A stretch of 64,000 nt of DNA from Photobacterium galatheae (GTDB taxonomy: Bacteria > Pseudomonadota > Gammaproteobacteria > Enterobacterales > Vibrionaceae), in contig NZ_JMIB01000021.1 in assembly GCF_000695255.1 (NCBI RefSeq), forward strand, positions 186,001-250,000, read 5' to 3'. Under the pieces are notes generated by a model. The model did no database searches and had not been told where the DNA came from. It saw nothing but the letters and a program-made list of their open reading frames with translations. Positions within the stretch are counted from its first letter, which is position 1; every line of letters begins with the position of its first letter. This document shows, piece after piece, positions 17,519 through 27,206 of the stretch. Position numbers and translations under genes: made by a program.

Positions 17519-20005
17519 ATGAAGAAAAACCTGATCCGCTCTTGGAAACTGCTGACTGTATTGCTGCCTGTGATTCTGATTTTCAGCCTGCTGATTCCTT
17601 CTGACCACTCTTTTTTTGGGGAAAAAGATAACACCGCCGCGACGCCACCAGAAACTCAGCAAACAACAGCTAATCTCTCTCAGCCCGTATATTCATCCAG
17701 CTCGCCTTCTTCCGAATTGCACCACCTTTTCGAACGTTGGGAAAACGCAGATTTTTTACATTCACTACTCAATCACTTCAATATTCATCACGTTATTTTT
17801 AATAACTTAAATACCGTAGAAAAATTCGAAAAACTCACGCTGTTTTCACTGGTTACCTTGGGCTTATGCATTGGCTGCCTCATCCTTGCCTGGCATCTGC
17901 ACAAAATGCTCAGACATGAGCAAACTTTAAAATCTGAATTGCACGACATGGTGAAAAAATACAGCCATGTGCTGAAACATGCCCCCGACGGTATGGTCAT
18001 TCTGAGGCAGGACAACACCATCATCGACCTGAATCAATCAGCTTGTCAGATTCTCGATACCTCAACCGAAGCGGCCAAAACACGTCAGATTGCAGATTTA
18101 GTCACCCATGAAAAAGCCAGGGATGAACTGTCTGAATTGCTTGTTCAGGTCCATACCTCCATGAGCCAGGGAGAAAGCCAACCCATCAGTATCCTCATCA
18201 CCAACACCATTGAGCCTCCCCAGCATCTGGAAATTATTGCCACAGAAACGGCTTACAATGATGGAAATGAAGTCTTGCTGAACATTCGGGATGTGACGAA
18301 CTGGGTCGAGAGAGAAGAAAAGCTCAAAAGCATGTCCCGCGCATTAGAACAAAGTGATGACTCCATCATCATTACCAATGACAGGGGCATTATTGAATAC
18401 GTCAACCATAGCTTTGAAGCATTTAACGACATGAATGCCAACGATCTGATTGGCAGTGATGCCGCGCACCTGATTCTCGCTACGCTGCAAAATCCGACCG
18501 AATTGGAAAGGCTGCAACATCAATTAAGACGGGGCCATACCGTCAATCGCATCATTTCTCACCGTAGAAAAGATAACAGTCTGATGTATATGGAAAAACG
18601 AATTTCTCCAATCCGGAACAGTCGTGGAAAAATCAGTCACTACATTACGACGGGAAAAGACATCACAGAGAGAGTGCTTTTTGAAAGCAAGCTCAAGCGC
18701 CTGGCACATTTCGACATGCTGACACAGTTGCCGAACCGGCTCATGCTCCAGCAGCAGATTGAAAGCTTACAGAAGCAGTCTCCTCGCCCGGAACTGGGCT
18801 TAATGACCCTGAATCTGGACCGATTTAAACAAATCAATGATTCCCTGGGACATGACACAGGCGATCAGGTGCTCATTGCTGTCAGCAAGCGTTTACAGCA
18901 AATTCTGCGTGAAGGTGACATTCTGGCCCGACTCGGCAATGATGAGTTCGGTATTTTGGTCGTATCCGATACCCGGCTGCCTGTGCTTGAAGAGCTGGCC
19001 GAACGGATTCTTCGCCATCTGAATCACCCGATCACCCTGGATAATAAAGAAGTCGTCGTCAGTGCCAGTATCGGCATCACATACTGTGGAGATGGCGAAT
19101 GTACCAGCGAAGCACTGCTTCGTCAGGCCGATATCGCTTTATACAAAGCGAAAGACAATGGCCAACAGCAACAATACCGTGTCTACAATCGTGAGATGGG
19201 TGTCAACAGCGTCAAACGTCTTGAAATGGAAGCTCAGCTCAGACAAAGCTTTGGTTCAGACCGTTATCAGTTTTTCTATCAGGGTCGTTTTGAAGCCCGG
19301 ACACGAAAACTGTGTGGTGTAGAAGCCCTGTTACGCTGGTATGACGACGACGGCGTCCTTCAGTCTCCCTCTGAATTCGTTCCGATTCTGGAAACCACAG
19401 GTCTTATCATTGATGTCGGCGAACGGATGATTCGAAAAGCCTGCCAGCAACTCCGGCAATGGCAACTTCAGGGACACAAGCTTCACTTTGCCATCAATAT
19501 TTCAGCCCGGCAGCTGCTGAACTCGGATATCATTAATACTGTGCAGCAAGCAATACAAAGCAGCCATTGCGACCCAAGCTATCTTGAACTCGAAATTACA
19601 GAAAGTGTGGTGATGTCTGATGTGAAGCTGGCACTGAACCGGTTACGCCAGCTCAATGCATTGGGCGTCCGGATCGCGATTGACGACTTTGGCACCGGCT
19701 ACTCTTCTCTGGCCTACCTGAGCCGTTTCCCGATCCAGATTCTGAAAGTCGATCAGGAATTCGTTCGTGATCTCCCGGTCAACCGGGAATCCGTCACCAT
19801 TACCAATGCGATTGTTGAGCTGGCACACAACCTGAACATTCGCGTCGTGGCTGAAGGGGTCGAAAGCCAGGCGCAAGCGGATTTTCTCAGCAGTATAGGT
19901 GTAGAGGAATTTCAGGGATTCCTGTATTGTAAGCCGCTGTCTATCTCTGATTTTGAGTCTGCGTTTTTACATCCGGCTCTAGAGATAAAACACCAGTCAA
20001 TGTGA
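17519..20005 (+). CDS. Membrane-anchored PAS-PAS-GGDEF-EAL protein (c-di-GMP turnover)
   Basis: 828 residues. Order: cytoplasmic stub, TM1 (~13-28), a periplasmic stretch of ~75 residues, TM2 (~105-126), PAS1 (~145-255), PAS2 (~262-385), GGDEF (~395-555), EAL (~575-820). The diguanylate cyclase signature is altered to GNDEF (G473-N474-D475-E476-F477), while the RxxD inhibitory site five residues upstream (REGD) is kept. The phosphodiesterase part is intact: EALLRW (E602), ELEITES, DDFGTGYSS (D722, D723), KVD and AEGVES. So net c-di-GMP hydrolysis, perhaps GTP- or ligand-modulated, is the best guess. The start lacks a clear ribosome-binding site. Single gene after a terminator. Confidence 0.9.
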   Translation: MKKNLIRSWKLLTVLLPVILIFSLLIPSDHSFFGEKDNTAATPPETQQTTANLSQPVYSSSSPSSELHHLFERWENADFLHSLLNHFNIHHVIFNNLNTVEKFEKLTLFSLVTLGLCIGCLILAWHLHKMLRHEQTLKSELHDMVKKYSHVLKHAPDGMVILRQDNTIIDLNQSACQILDTSTEAAKTRQIADLVTHEKARDELSELLVQVHTSMSQGESQPISILITNTIEPPQHLEIIATETAYNDGNEVLLNIRDVTNWVEREEKLKSMSRALEQSDDSIIITNDRGIIEYVNHSFEAFNDMNANDLIGSDAAHLILATLQNPTELERLQHQLRRGHTVNRIISHRRKDNSLMYMEKRISPIRNSRGKISHYITTGKDITERVLFESKLKRLAHFDMLTQLPNRLMLQQQIESLQKQSPRPELGLMTLNLDRFKQINDSLGHDTGDQVLIAVSKRLQQILREGDILARLGNDEFGILVVSDTRLPVLEELAERILRHLNHPITLDNKEVVVSASIGITYCGDGECTSEALLRQADIALYKAKDNGQQQQYRVYNREMGVNSVKRLEMEAQLRQSFGSDRYQFFYQGRFEARTRKLCGVEALLRWYDDDGVLQSPSEFVPILETTGLIIDVGERMIRKACQQLRQWQLQGHKLHFAINISARQLLNSDIINTVQQAIQSSHCDPSYLELEITESVVMSDVKLALNRLRQLNALGVRIAIDDFGTGYSSLAYLSRFPIQILKVDQEFVRDLPVNRESVTITNAIVELAHNLNIRVVAEGVESQAQADFLSSIGVEEFQGFLYCKPLSISDFESAFLHPALEIKHQSM

Positions 20006-20055
20006 GCTGACAATCAACAATAACGACTATCATGAAGCCTGAGGAGGCCAACAAG

Positions 20056-20406
20056 ATGGACTTTAGTGATTACCTGGATAATGTACTCAAACAACGTCAG
20101 CAACAGGCAGGCCAACCCGCGAAGCAAAAACAGCAACCTCATTGGCTGCAACAACGGCAGGAAGATAAAACCAGCCAGAGTCTTGCCCGTGATGCTCTGG
20201 CAAAAGCACAGGAAGATGCATCTGTACGTGCTGAGCATGAGACCAAAGCCAATCACATCAGAATGAACGGTCGCTACATGACCGAAGAAGAAGCCCAGGC
20301 GAAAGTCCAGTTACAGTCTCAGGCCGCCCCGGCAAACCCGGATCGGATCGCTTACATTCAAAACCTCAAAAAATCATTGCGCAGCAAAAAGTATCGTTCA
20401 TCCTAA
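20056..20406 (+). CDS. Small glutamine-rich hypothetical protein
   Basis: 116 residues, very hydrophilic and Gln/Ala/Lys-rich, with a helical charged pattern (MDFSDYLDNVLKQRQQQAGQ at the start). No signal peptide or membrane span. The ATG at 20056 is chosen because GAGGAGG lies 9 nt upstream; an in-frame ATG at 20032 has no such site. It follows the GGDEF-EAL gene by 50 nt on the same strand and may be co-transcribed. Family not recognised. Confidence 0.65.
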   Translation: MDFSDYLDNVLKQRQQQAGQPAKQKQQPHWLQQRQEDKTSQSLARDALAKAQEDASVRAEHETKANHIRMNGRYMTEEEAQAKVQLQSQAAPANPDRIAYIQNLKKSLRSKKYRSS

Positions 20407-20786
20407 ATTCCCCTTTATCCGCTGCGCTCACGCCAAGTTGTGACAACGTCACTCTGGTTTTCATGCTGTTCATAGCACTTTCACCGTCATCTTGCTTGAA
20501 AATGACAACATTCGACTATGCTTAAACGAGGGTCAGTTGACCTTTCGTGGTTCATTTTTTCTGGGTAAAAGCATTTGTATCCGGGCTTGAAAGGCACCGC
20601 TCAAAGCGCTTCGCGAGTGACCTGCAATCCAGAGAAAAATGCTTTGAATCAGAACGAAGCGGCTGCCACATTTTAGACTGCCGGGAAAAGAGCATCACTC
20701 TCCATACAACAACATCAGTACATCGTTACCAAATAACAGGAGAAATGCAGGGATTTCATTCACATAAAATCTATGGAGTGACAGAC
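20407..20786. other. Intergenic stretch without a recognised gene
   Basis: 380 nt between the Gln-rich protein and the YdcH-like gene. An open frame runs through it into the YdcH gene but has no family-like sequence and no ribosome-binding site; I treat it as leader. No repeat or clear operator was seen. Confidence 0.4.
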
Positions 20787-21023
20787 ATGTTAGGTGAAAA
20801 TCACGCACTCTTCATTGAGTTCCCCGAAATGCATGACAAAATCAAAGAGTTAAAGTCCCAAGACGAAAACTTCAAGGCCATGACAGACAGGTATCATGAA
20901 TTAGACCACAAAATACGGGGATTAGAATGTAACAACATTCCCACCGAAGACCTACACTTCACCCAACTGAAAATGGAACGATTGCAGCTCAAAGACAAAA
21001 TTCACAGCATCCTGATGAACTGA
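20787..21023 (+). CDS. YdcH/DUF465-family small protein
   Basis: 78 residues. The pattern MLGENHALFIEFPEMHDKI, YHELDHKIRGLE and FTQLKMERLQLKDKI matches the small coiled-coil YdcH (DUF465) family common in Vibrionaceae; its function is unknown. The ATG at 20787 is supported by GGAG 8 nt upstream. An in-frame ATG at 20745 has its AGGAG too close (2 nt). It is followed by a GC-rich hairpin. Confidence 0.8.
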   Translation: MLGENHALFIEFPEMHDKIKELKSQDENFKAMTDRYHELDHKIRGLECNNIPTEDLHFTQLKMERLQLKDKIHSILMN

Positions 21024-21045
21024 TCGCAACACGACTGGGATTGCC

Positions 21046-21072
21046 CCACCCTCTCGTTGTTGAAGAGGGTGG
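21046..21072 (+). terminator. Hairpin after the YdcH-like gene
   Basis: CCACCCTCT (21046-21054) pairs with AGAGGGTGG (21064-21072). It is a perfect 9-bp stem without a following T-run, so it is a weak terminator or 3'-end stabiliser. Confidence 0.5.
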
Positions 21073-21263
21073 CGGTTCCCCCCCTGCCCGACACACAACA
21101 ATAGCCCCGACCCACCGCATTTGTAACAAAACTTTTCCTCGCGATATTTCTCAAAAATTTATTGATAGAATCCGCGCCCTCCATAAGAAATACATCTTTT
21201 TTTGATTCAAATTAAGAAAAGTTTAAAAAACAGATCCATACCGTTCCGGTGTTAGAGAGGCGT

Positions 21264-22505
21264 ATGAAAACATTCGATCGTGCCAAGCAAATCTTGCTAG
21301 CTGGCTTTTGTATTAACCTGTGTATGGGCATCCTGTATGCCTGGAGCGTATTCAAGAAAGCGCTGGTTGTTGATCTGGGTTGGTCCAATGCGGATGCTTC
21401 CCTGCCCTATACTGTTGCCATTATTACCTTTTCACTGTCTCTGTTACTGGCCGGTATTCTTCAGGACAAGTTCGGACCACGCAAGGTACTGCTGTTAGGC
21501 ACCACCATGGTTGCACTGGGCATGATTATTTCAAGCCTTGCGACCAGTCCCCTGCTTCTGGTGCTGACCTTTGGGGTCCTGACAGGTAGCGGCATTGGTT
21601 TTGGCTATGCCTGCCTGAGCCCATCGGCAATGAAATGGTTCCACCCGTCTAAAAAAGGCATGGTCAATGGTCTGATTGCTGCCGGTTTTGGTCTGGCCGC
21701 GGTTTATCTGGCCCCGCTGACTTCATCTTTGATTGCTGACTTCGGGATCAACCAGAGCTTCCTGATCCTTGGCGTCGCAGTGCTGATCGTTGCGGTGCCG
21801 CTGGCCTGCACCATCACCAACCCACCGGAAGGCTTTCAGCCAACAGCGCCGGCTGCAACCACCGCCAAATCAGCGCAAACACCGAGTGTTGATGTGAACT
21901 GGCGTGTGATGATTCAAACCCCACAGTTTTACTCACTGTGGATCATGTATGCGTTTGCCTCGGCTGCCGGCCTGATGATTATCGGCAACATCACCTCAAT
22001 CGCAGCCACGCAGGCCGATTTGTCTGACGCCGCTTTTCTCGTGGTCATTCTGGCTGTCTTTAACTCAGGTGGCCGAGTCGTTGCGGGCATGCTCTCAGAT
22101 AAAATTGGCGGTGTGAAAACCCTGCTGATTGCCTTTGTGATGCAAGCCATCAATATGGTGATGTTTGCCACATTCGACAACGAGTTCAGCCTGATGGTCG
22201 GTGCAGCAGTGGCCGGGGTTGGTTATGGCACACTACTGGCCGTTTTCCCGTCGATTACCGCTGACTTCTACGGCCTGAAAAACTACGGTGCAAACTACGG
22301 TGTGCTGTACACCGCCTGGGGCGTCAGTGGCTTCATCGGCCCTGTTGTTGCGGCTGTCGCTGTAGATATGACCGGCACTTATACACTGGCGTATACCCTG
22401 TGTTCCGCAATGTTAGGGGTTGCCGTGCTGCTGGCGTTCATGACCAAACCCGTCAAAACGCAGGTGCTGCAGCAAAAACTGGCGAATGCCACGGCGAACG
22501 CCTGA
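21264..22505 (+). CDS. OFA-type major facilitator transporter
   Basis: 413 residues with twelve predicted helices. The opening AGFCINLCMGILYAWSVFKK and later GSGIGFGYACLSPSAMKWF and SDKIGGVKTLL are characteristic of the oxalate/formate antiporter-like (OFA) MFS family, which includes carboxylate and other anion carriers. The substrate cannot be read from the sequence. The ATG at 21264 follows AGAGAGG; an upstream GTG at 21249 is less likely. It is monocistronic with its own terminator. Confidence 0.85.
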   Translation: MKTFDRAKQILLAGFCINLCMGILYAWSVFKKALVVDLGWSNADASLPYTVAIITFSLSLLLAGILQDKFGPRKVLLLGTTMVALGMIISSLATSPLLLVLTFGVLTGSGIGFGYACLSPSAMKWFHPSKKGMVNGLIAAGFGLAAVYLAPLTSSLIADFGINQSFLILGVAVLIVAVPLACTITNPPEGFQPTAPAATTAKSAQTPSVDVNWRVMIQTPQFYSLWIMYAFASAAGLMIIGNITSIAATQADLSDAAFLVVILAVFNSGGRVVAGMLSDKIGGVKTLLIAFVMQAINMVMFATFDNEFSLMVGAAVAGVGYGTLLAVFPSITADFYGLKNYGANYGVLYTAWGVSGFIGPVVAAVAVDMTGTYTLAYTLCSAMLGVAVLLAFMTKPVKTQVLQQKLANATANA

Positions 22506-22529
22506 TTTCAGTTGCTTCAGCCAAATCTC

Positions 22530-22562
22530 AAAGCACAGCGGTTTCGCTGTGCTTTTTTATGT
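22530..22562 (+). terminator. Rho-independent terminator after the OFA transporter
   Basis: AGCACAGCG, loop GTTT, CGCTGTGCT, then TTTTTAT. The remaining ~340 nt to the LysE-type gene show only an imperfect hairpin near 22580-22601 and no gene. Confidence 0.92.
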
Positions 22563-22908
22563 TCTGAGCAAAAAAAAACCCGATACCAAAAGATACCGGG
22601 CAAACAAATAGTGGTGAAAATGTTCCTAATGGGAACAGGATATGCGCTATTGTGTACCGCTTGGGAAGACTGTGTTTTAGGCTTAACAAGCTTCACGGTA
22701 CTCAGGTCGCAAATCAATAGGGCGTCCAATTTTTTACAGTCATTAAACTTTTCGGCGCTGTGTACCCGCGTCGCGTATCTTTTCTCCCGCGCCTCTCCTG
22801 CATCATTATTTTTTCTGAGTTGAGGTCACACCATACATATGCAACGATTAGAACCCCAGGCAACAACGGACAAAAACGTATCATTTTCAGGGAAGGAGCC
22901 CTTGTCGA

Positions 22909-23541
22909 ATGTTCAGCACCCTACTTTTATATTGCATCGCGTCTTTTACTGTCACTGTCATTCCGGGGCCAACCATGTTGTTGTCCCTATCGAACGGCGT
23001 GACTAAAAACAAGAAAATCATATGCTATGGCATCTTGGGTGCAGCCCTCTCAGACGCCATTCTGATCAGCGCTGTCGGGCTGGGACTTGGCGCATTAATG
23101 GCCACCTCAGAAACACTCTTTCTGACCGTCAAATACTGTGGCGTTGCTTATCTGCTGTGGCTGGCTTATCAGTTATGGAAAAACACCCCTTCCGTCACTG
23201 CCTTTACAGCCGAAAAATTACAGGCGGCACAAGCCCATCAACCCGTGATTGCCTTCCGGCGGAGTTTGTTTGCAGCCCTCTCTAATCCGAAAGGATTGTT
23301 ATTTTTCGGCGCTTTTCTGCCACAGTTTCTGGATTTAACAGCGCCGGTATTCATGCAGTATGTATTCTTTGCGATTGCCACGATCGTCATTGATATCGCC
23401 GTGATGCTGGTTTACGCCACAGCAGGTTTTCAGGCTGCCAACTATCTGTCGGTCAGCCGCCTGAAATCACTGAACAGAACCTGCGCTTCTGTACTGGTCG
23501 CGATGGCATCAGGACTGGCCTTCTATAAAGAAGCAGCTTAA
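22909..23541 (+). CDS. LysE/RhtB-family amino-acid exporter
   Basis: 210 residues, about six helices. The N-terminal VTVIPGPTMLLSLSNGVTKNKK and the internal FRRSLFAALSNPKGLLFFGAFLPQF are family signatures of LysE/RhtB exporters of amino acids or homoserine lactones. The exact substrate is unknown. AAGGAG lies 9 nt before the ATG. It stands alone, between two terminators. Confidence 0.88.
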   Translation: MFSTLLLYCIASFTVTVIPGPTMLLSLSNGVTKNKKIICYGILGAALSDAILISAVGLGLGALMATSETLFLTVKYCGVAYLLWLAYQLWKNTPSVTAFTAEKLQAAQAHQPVIAFRRSLFAALSNPKGLLFFGAFLPQFLDLTAPVFMQYVFFAIATIVIDIAVMLVYATAGFQAANYLSVSRLKSLNRTCASVLVAMASGLAFYKEAA

Positions 23542-23560
23542 AAAAGCTTGAATATCAAAA

Positions 23561-23589
23561 AAAGAAAAGCGCCGAAAGCGCTTTTCTTT
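23561..23589 (+). terminator. Rho-independent terminator after the LysE-type gene
   Basis: AAAGAAAAGCGC, loop CGAAA, GCGCTTTTCTTT gives a perfect 12-bp stem. The following 430 nt up to 24018 are AT-rich and I see no gene, repeat or clear operator in them. Confidence 0.9.
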
Positions 23590-24017
23590 CATCAGCATAA
23601 CCTTCGTTCATTTTAAATCACAATAGAGCGATCAAAGAGATTTTAGAATTAAAGCTTTTGAATCAAAGAAAGCATTCTGCATATGTGATGAACAATGATT
23701 CACTCACTTCATGACTTTGACTCAATCCATTCACGACAGCTTAAAATCGCTGCTATTCTTGCAGACAGGATTTGCATCGTCAGCTTATCCTTCTAAAGAC
23801 GGGTGACATTCATCAGTTTTTAAGAGTCTGATTTCTCTTATTGAAACCCACCTTTTCTGAGCAGGGCGAAACAGACTTTGTTGAATACGTCATCTAAGAA
23901 GACCAACGGATTGACCAACAGATTTCACTTACTGAATATTTCATTCACGATGACATGATCAATGTTAACAAAGTGTGATTCCGCTCTGTTTATATCAATC
24001 AACAGGATGGATGAAAA

Positions 24018-25382
24018 ATGAGATACCCAATCAGTTTCAATATGATCTGGAAGCAAAGTACTCGGATATTTATCGTGATATCCATGCTCACCATTGCCCC
24101 TGTGATCGCAAAAGAGATAACCTCAACCGAACATGTGCTCACTGCAAAACTCATCGCCAGCGATGCGTCCGAGTACCGGGAATTTGGCAGTGCTGTAGCA
24201 ATTGATGGCAATACACTGGTCATAGGACAGTCAAGTGGTCAAAGTGTCTATGTTTTTATTCATGATGGCGTCAGTTGGGTAGAGCAGGCCAAACTGACAC
24301 CGTCAGAGAATACGAGTGCATACAGCGGCTTTGGCCACGCGGTTGAAATTGATGGTGATACGATTGCTGTCGGTGCCCCATTTGAAGATCTGGGCGACGA
24401 CACAAATGTGGGTGCCGTTTATCTTTATAGCCGCTCAGAGCATCACTGGACCGAGCAACATAGAATCCTTCCTGACAATCCTCATTCTTTTGAAAATTTC
24501 GGGTTTTCACTGGCACTCAGGCAAGGCAATCTCCTGACGGGCTCCCCTGGAAAAGACACTCACGATTTTACAAATGGCCAGGTCAGCTATTACCAACAGA
24601 CTGGAAATCGTTGGGTACTGAAACAGCAGCTCTTTCCGAAAGATTTAGGAACAGCAGACAATTTTGGATTTTCTATCGACATCAGTGGTGACACTGCAGT
24701 CATTGGTTCTATCGGCAGCAACACCAATCTGGGAGATGCTGAGATCTTTACTTTATCTGGCGGCCTTTGGGTTGAGCAACAATCCCTGGACAATCAGAAT
24801 GGCGCACAAGGTGACTCTTTTGGCTATAGTGTTGCGATCCATGGCGACACAATCGCAATCGGTGCCCCCTACGCGAGTGAATCTGAAACACCAGATCAGG
24901 GGGAGGTTTCAATCTATAAACGCACAGGAAACAACTGGTATCTGCAAGAAAAAGTCTTCTCTGATGTCCCCGTGTTTTCTCAAAGCTTTGGTTTTCATAC
25001 AACGTTACAGGAAAACAAACTTCTGATCGGCACGTATCACTATGCGTCAGGTGCGGCGTTATTCATCTTTGAACGTGATGAACACGCCTGGCAACAAGTG
25101 AGCAAGCTGAGTTCTCCGGAAAGTCAGGAGGCATTTGGTATGGCAGCAGCCATCGAAGGAAATATCATCGCGATTGGTGCCCCGAATGCGGATGTTTTGG
25201 TGAACGGTCAAGGCACTGCAACTGGGGCTGGCGCTGTTTACTTATTCGAATCTATCCGTAGCGCTGACGTCGCCACGAACAATCCGACACATTCCCTGGG
25301 GAACAACGCTGCCAATGAAGCAGCAAAGAATCATGATTCTCTCGGTAAAACGTCTCAAATCAGTTCAACCCCAGTCCTCTGA
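24018..25382 (+). CDS. Secreted FG-GAP-repeat beta-propeller protein
   Basis: 454 residues with a signal peptide (cleavage near residue 31, VIA). The mature part is made of about seven repeats in which a blade begins FGxSVAIxGDTIAIGAP and continues GxVYxY...W; clear copies start near residues 56, 103, 161, 219, 272, 324 and 372. This is the FG-GAP/integrin-alpha-type propeller, usually extracellular and adhesive or ligand-binding. The last ~45 residues are low-complexity. No lipobox or sorting signal was seen. It is convergent with the lateral flagellar fliJ_L gene. Role unknown; surface or secreted adhesin is an inference. Confidence 0.8.
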   Translation: MRYPISFNMIWKQSTRIFIVISMLTIAPVIAKEITSTEHVLTAKLIASDASEYREFGSAVAIDGNTLVIGQSSGQSVYVFIHDGVSWVEQAKLTPSENTSAYSGFGHAVEIDGDTIAVGAPFEDLGDDTNVGAVYLYSRSEHHWTEQHRILPDNPHSFENFGFSLALRQGNLLTGSPGKDTHDFTNGQVSYYQQTGNRWVLKQQLFPKDLGTADNFGFSIDISGDTAVIGSIGSNTNLGDAEIFTLSGGLWVEQQSLDNQNGAQGDSFGYSVAIHGDTIAIGAPYASESETPDQGEVSIYKRTGNNWYLQEKVFSDVPVFSQSFGFHTTLQENKLLIGTYHYASGAALFIFERDEHAWQQVSKLSSPESQEAFGMAAAIEGNIIAIGAPNADVLVNGQGTATGAGAVYLFESIRSADVATNNPTHSLGNNAANEAAKNHDSLGKTSQISSTPVL

Positions 25383-25385
25383 AAC

Positions 25386-25423
25386 CCATATAAAAAAGCG
25401 CCCTCGGGCGCTTTTTTATATGG
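25386..25423. terminator. Bidirectional terminator, 18-bp stem
   Basis: The arms 25386-25403 and 25406-25423 are exact reverse complements around a 2-nt centre, with six A and six T flanking a GCGCCC core. It serves both the propeller gene and the convergent lateral flagellar operon, whose last gene ends inside the stem. Confidence 0.95.
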
Positions 25424-25850
25424 CGGGACGTTTGTAACGGGCGTTGATCAGATCTTCAATGAACTTTTGTTCCTTTCTGGCCTGCTCATAGCGTTGTTTC
25501 GCTTTCCAGCGTTCCATCACGGTTTCCAGCCCTTTCACTTTGATCTGGGTCTGTTCCAGCGCTTTTTGGGTGCGCTGACTTTCCGCATGCATTAATGCCA
25601 TTTCATGCTGCTGGTGGGTGATCAGACGGTTGAGCATGGCATTGACCTGCGTGGTGTTCTGCAACGCGATCGGATTCACCCCGCCAGCACCTTGCGGAAG
25701 ACTGCCGGACTTCAAATCCGCCAGCGCCTCCAGTTGCTGGGCAAAAAAGCCAACCTGCTCTTGCTGACGGGCTAAATCCTGGCCCTGACGGTCACGCTGC
25801 TGCTCTGCAATTTGCTGTAGCTGGCTAACGGCTTTCAGTTTTCCTTTCAT
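25416..25850 (-). CDS. lfiJ: Lateral flagellar FliJ-like export chaperone (FliJ_L)
   Basis: 144 residues, almost entirely charged coiled coil (LQQIAEQQRDRQGQDLARQQ; KGLETVMERWKAKQRYEQAR). FliJ links the FliI ATPase to the FlhA export gate and escorts unladen chaperones. It is assigned mainly by place, directly after fliI_L as the last gene of the minus-strand fliEFGHIJ_L operon, and by size. The stop codon lies inside the terminator stem. Confidence 0.85.
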   Translation of the reverse strand: MKGKLKAVSQLQQIAEQQRDRQGQDLARQQEQVGFFAQQLEALADLKSGSLPQGAGGVNPIALQNTTQVNAMLNRLITHQQHEMALMHAESQRTQKALEQTQIKVKGLETVMERWKAKQRYEQARKEQKFIEDLINARYKRPAI

Positions 25851-25862
25851 GACCCGCTCCTG

Positions 25863-27206
25863 TTAGCCTTGTTGCGTCTGGGTAAATAATTCAGCCAGAC
25901 GAACCAGCGACTGCTGATAGTCTGTGACTTCATCCACCTGCTGGACCAGAAAATCTTTCAGCAACGGGAACATCCGTACGGAAAGATCCAGTTCTGGATC
26001 CTGCCCCGGCTGATACCCCCCCAACGGCAGCAGCTCTTTTACCTGAAGATAGTTCGCATTGAGCTGACGGAAACGGTTTGCCACCGTCACATGAGAACTT
26101 TCGGTACAGCTGCTCATACAGCGGCTGATCGATGCATTAATATCAATTGCCGGATAATGCCCCTGCTCCGCCAGAGCGCGTGAAAGCACCACATGACCAT
26201 CCAAAATGGCCCGGGCAGAATCGACCACAGGATCCTGCTGATCATCCCCGTCGGCCAGAACGGTATAAATCGCAGTCAGACTGCCGTCCGGATGTTCACC
26301 GTTACCGGCACGTTCCAGGAGTTGAGGCAACTGGCCGAACACTGAAGGCGGATAACCCCGGGAAGCCGGTGGTTCACCCAGTGACAAGGCTATTTCACGC
26401 TGCGCCATCGCAAAACGGGTGAGCGAATCCATCATGAGCAGAACATCTTTTCCTTTATCCCGGAAATATTCTGCCACGCGATGGCAAAGCTTGGTCGCGC
26501 GCAAACGCATCAAAGGCGATTCATCGGCCGGTGCAGCTATCACGACCGCACGCTTCATCCCCTCTTCACCCAGGTTTCGTTCGATGAACTCACGCACCTC
26601 ACGGCCCCGTTCACCAATCAGTCCGACCACAACAATATCGGCCTTGGTGTTTTTGGTGATCATGCCCATCAGCACGCTCTTCCCCACACCACTGCCCGCC
26701 ATCAGACCAATGCGCTGACCTTTACCCAGCGTCAGCAGCCCGTTCATGGCACGAATCCCAACATCCAGGGGGGTATCGACCATCCGGCGTTTCATCGGGT
26801 TAATCGGCTGAGGATTGAGTGAGACTTTTTCGCCCCCTTTCAGCGGGCCCAGATCGTCAAAAGGCTCGCCAAGGCCATTCACAACCCTGCCGAGCCAATG
26901 CTCACCCAATGCCACCGTGCTGTCGCCATCCAGCGGAATCACTTTCGCACCGGCATACAAACCGCCCAACTGACGCACCGGCATCAGATAGGCGACATCC
27001 CGATCAAAACCGACGACCTGCGCTTCAATGGCTTCACCATCATCGGTTTCGACCAGGCAGCGTTGTTCCAGTCTGAACTTACAGCCAACGGCCTGAAGCA
27101 TCAGGCCGTTAACTTTCACCAACCGCCCGGTGACCCGGGCAATCGGAATCGATGACATCGACGCAATCGCATCATTCATACGCTCATGAAATGCGCTGTC
27201 ACTCAC
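25863..27206 (-). CDS. lfiI: Lateral flagellar export ATPase FliI_L
   Basis: 447 residues, F1-beta-like type III export ATPase. Visible: Walker A AGSGVGKS (residues 170-177), VVVGLIGERGREVREF, Walker B LLMMDSLTRFAMAQREI and GEPPASRGYPPSVF. It forms the hexamer under the export gate and works with FliH_L and FliJ_L. Its start overlaps the fliH_L stop by 8 nt. A second (polar) flagellar fliI is presumably elsewhere in the genome. Confidence 0.94.
   Translation of the reverse strand: MSDSAFHERMNDAIASMSSIPIARVTGRLVKVNGLMLQAVGCKFRLEQRCLVETDDGEAIEAQVVGFDRDVAYLMPVRQLGGLYAGAKVIPLDGDSTVALGEHWLGRVVNGLGEPFDDLGPLKGGEKVSLNPQPINPMKRRMVDTPLDVGIRAMNGLLTLGKGQRIGLMAGSGVGKSVLMGMITKNTKADIVVVGLIGERGREVREFIERNLGEEGMKRAVVIAAPADESPLMRLRATKLCHRVAEYFRDKGKDVLLMMDSLTRFAMAQREIALSLGEPPASRGYPPSVFGQLPQLLERAGNGEHPDGSLTAIYTVLADGDDQQDPVVDSARAILDGHVVLSRALAEQGHYPAIDINASISRCMSSCTESSHVTVANRFRQLNANYLQVKELLPLGGYQPGQDPELDLSVRMFPLLKDFLVQQVDEVTDYQQSLVRLAELFTQTQQG

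Noticed and set aside
20547..20786. Long N-terminal extension of the YdcH-like protein
   Set aside because: The family begins at MLGENH with a good ribosome-binding site; the upstream frame has no family similarity.
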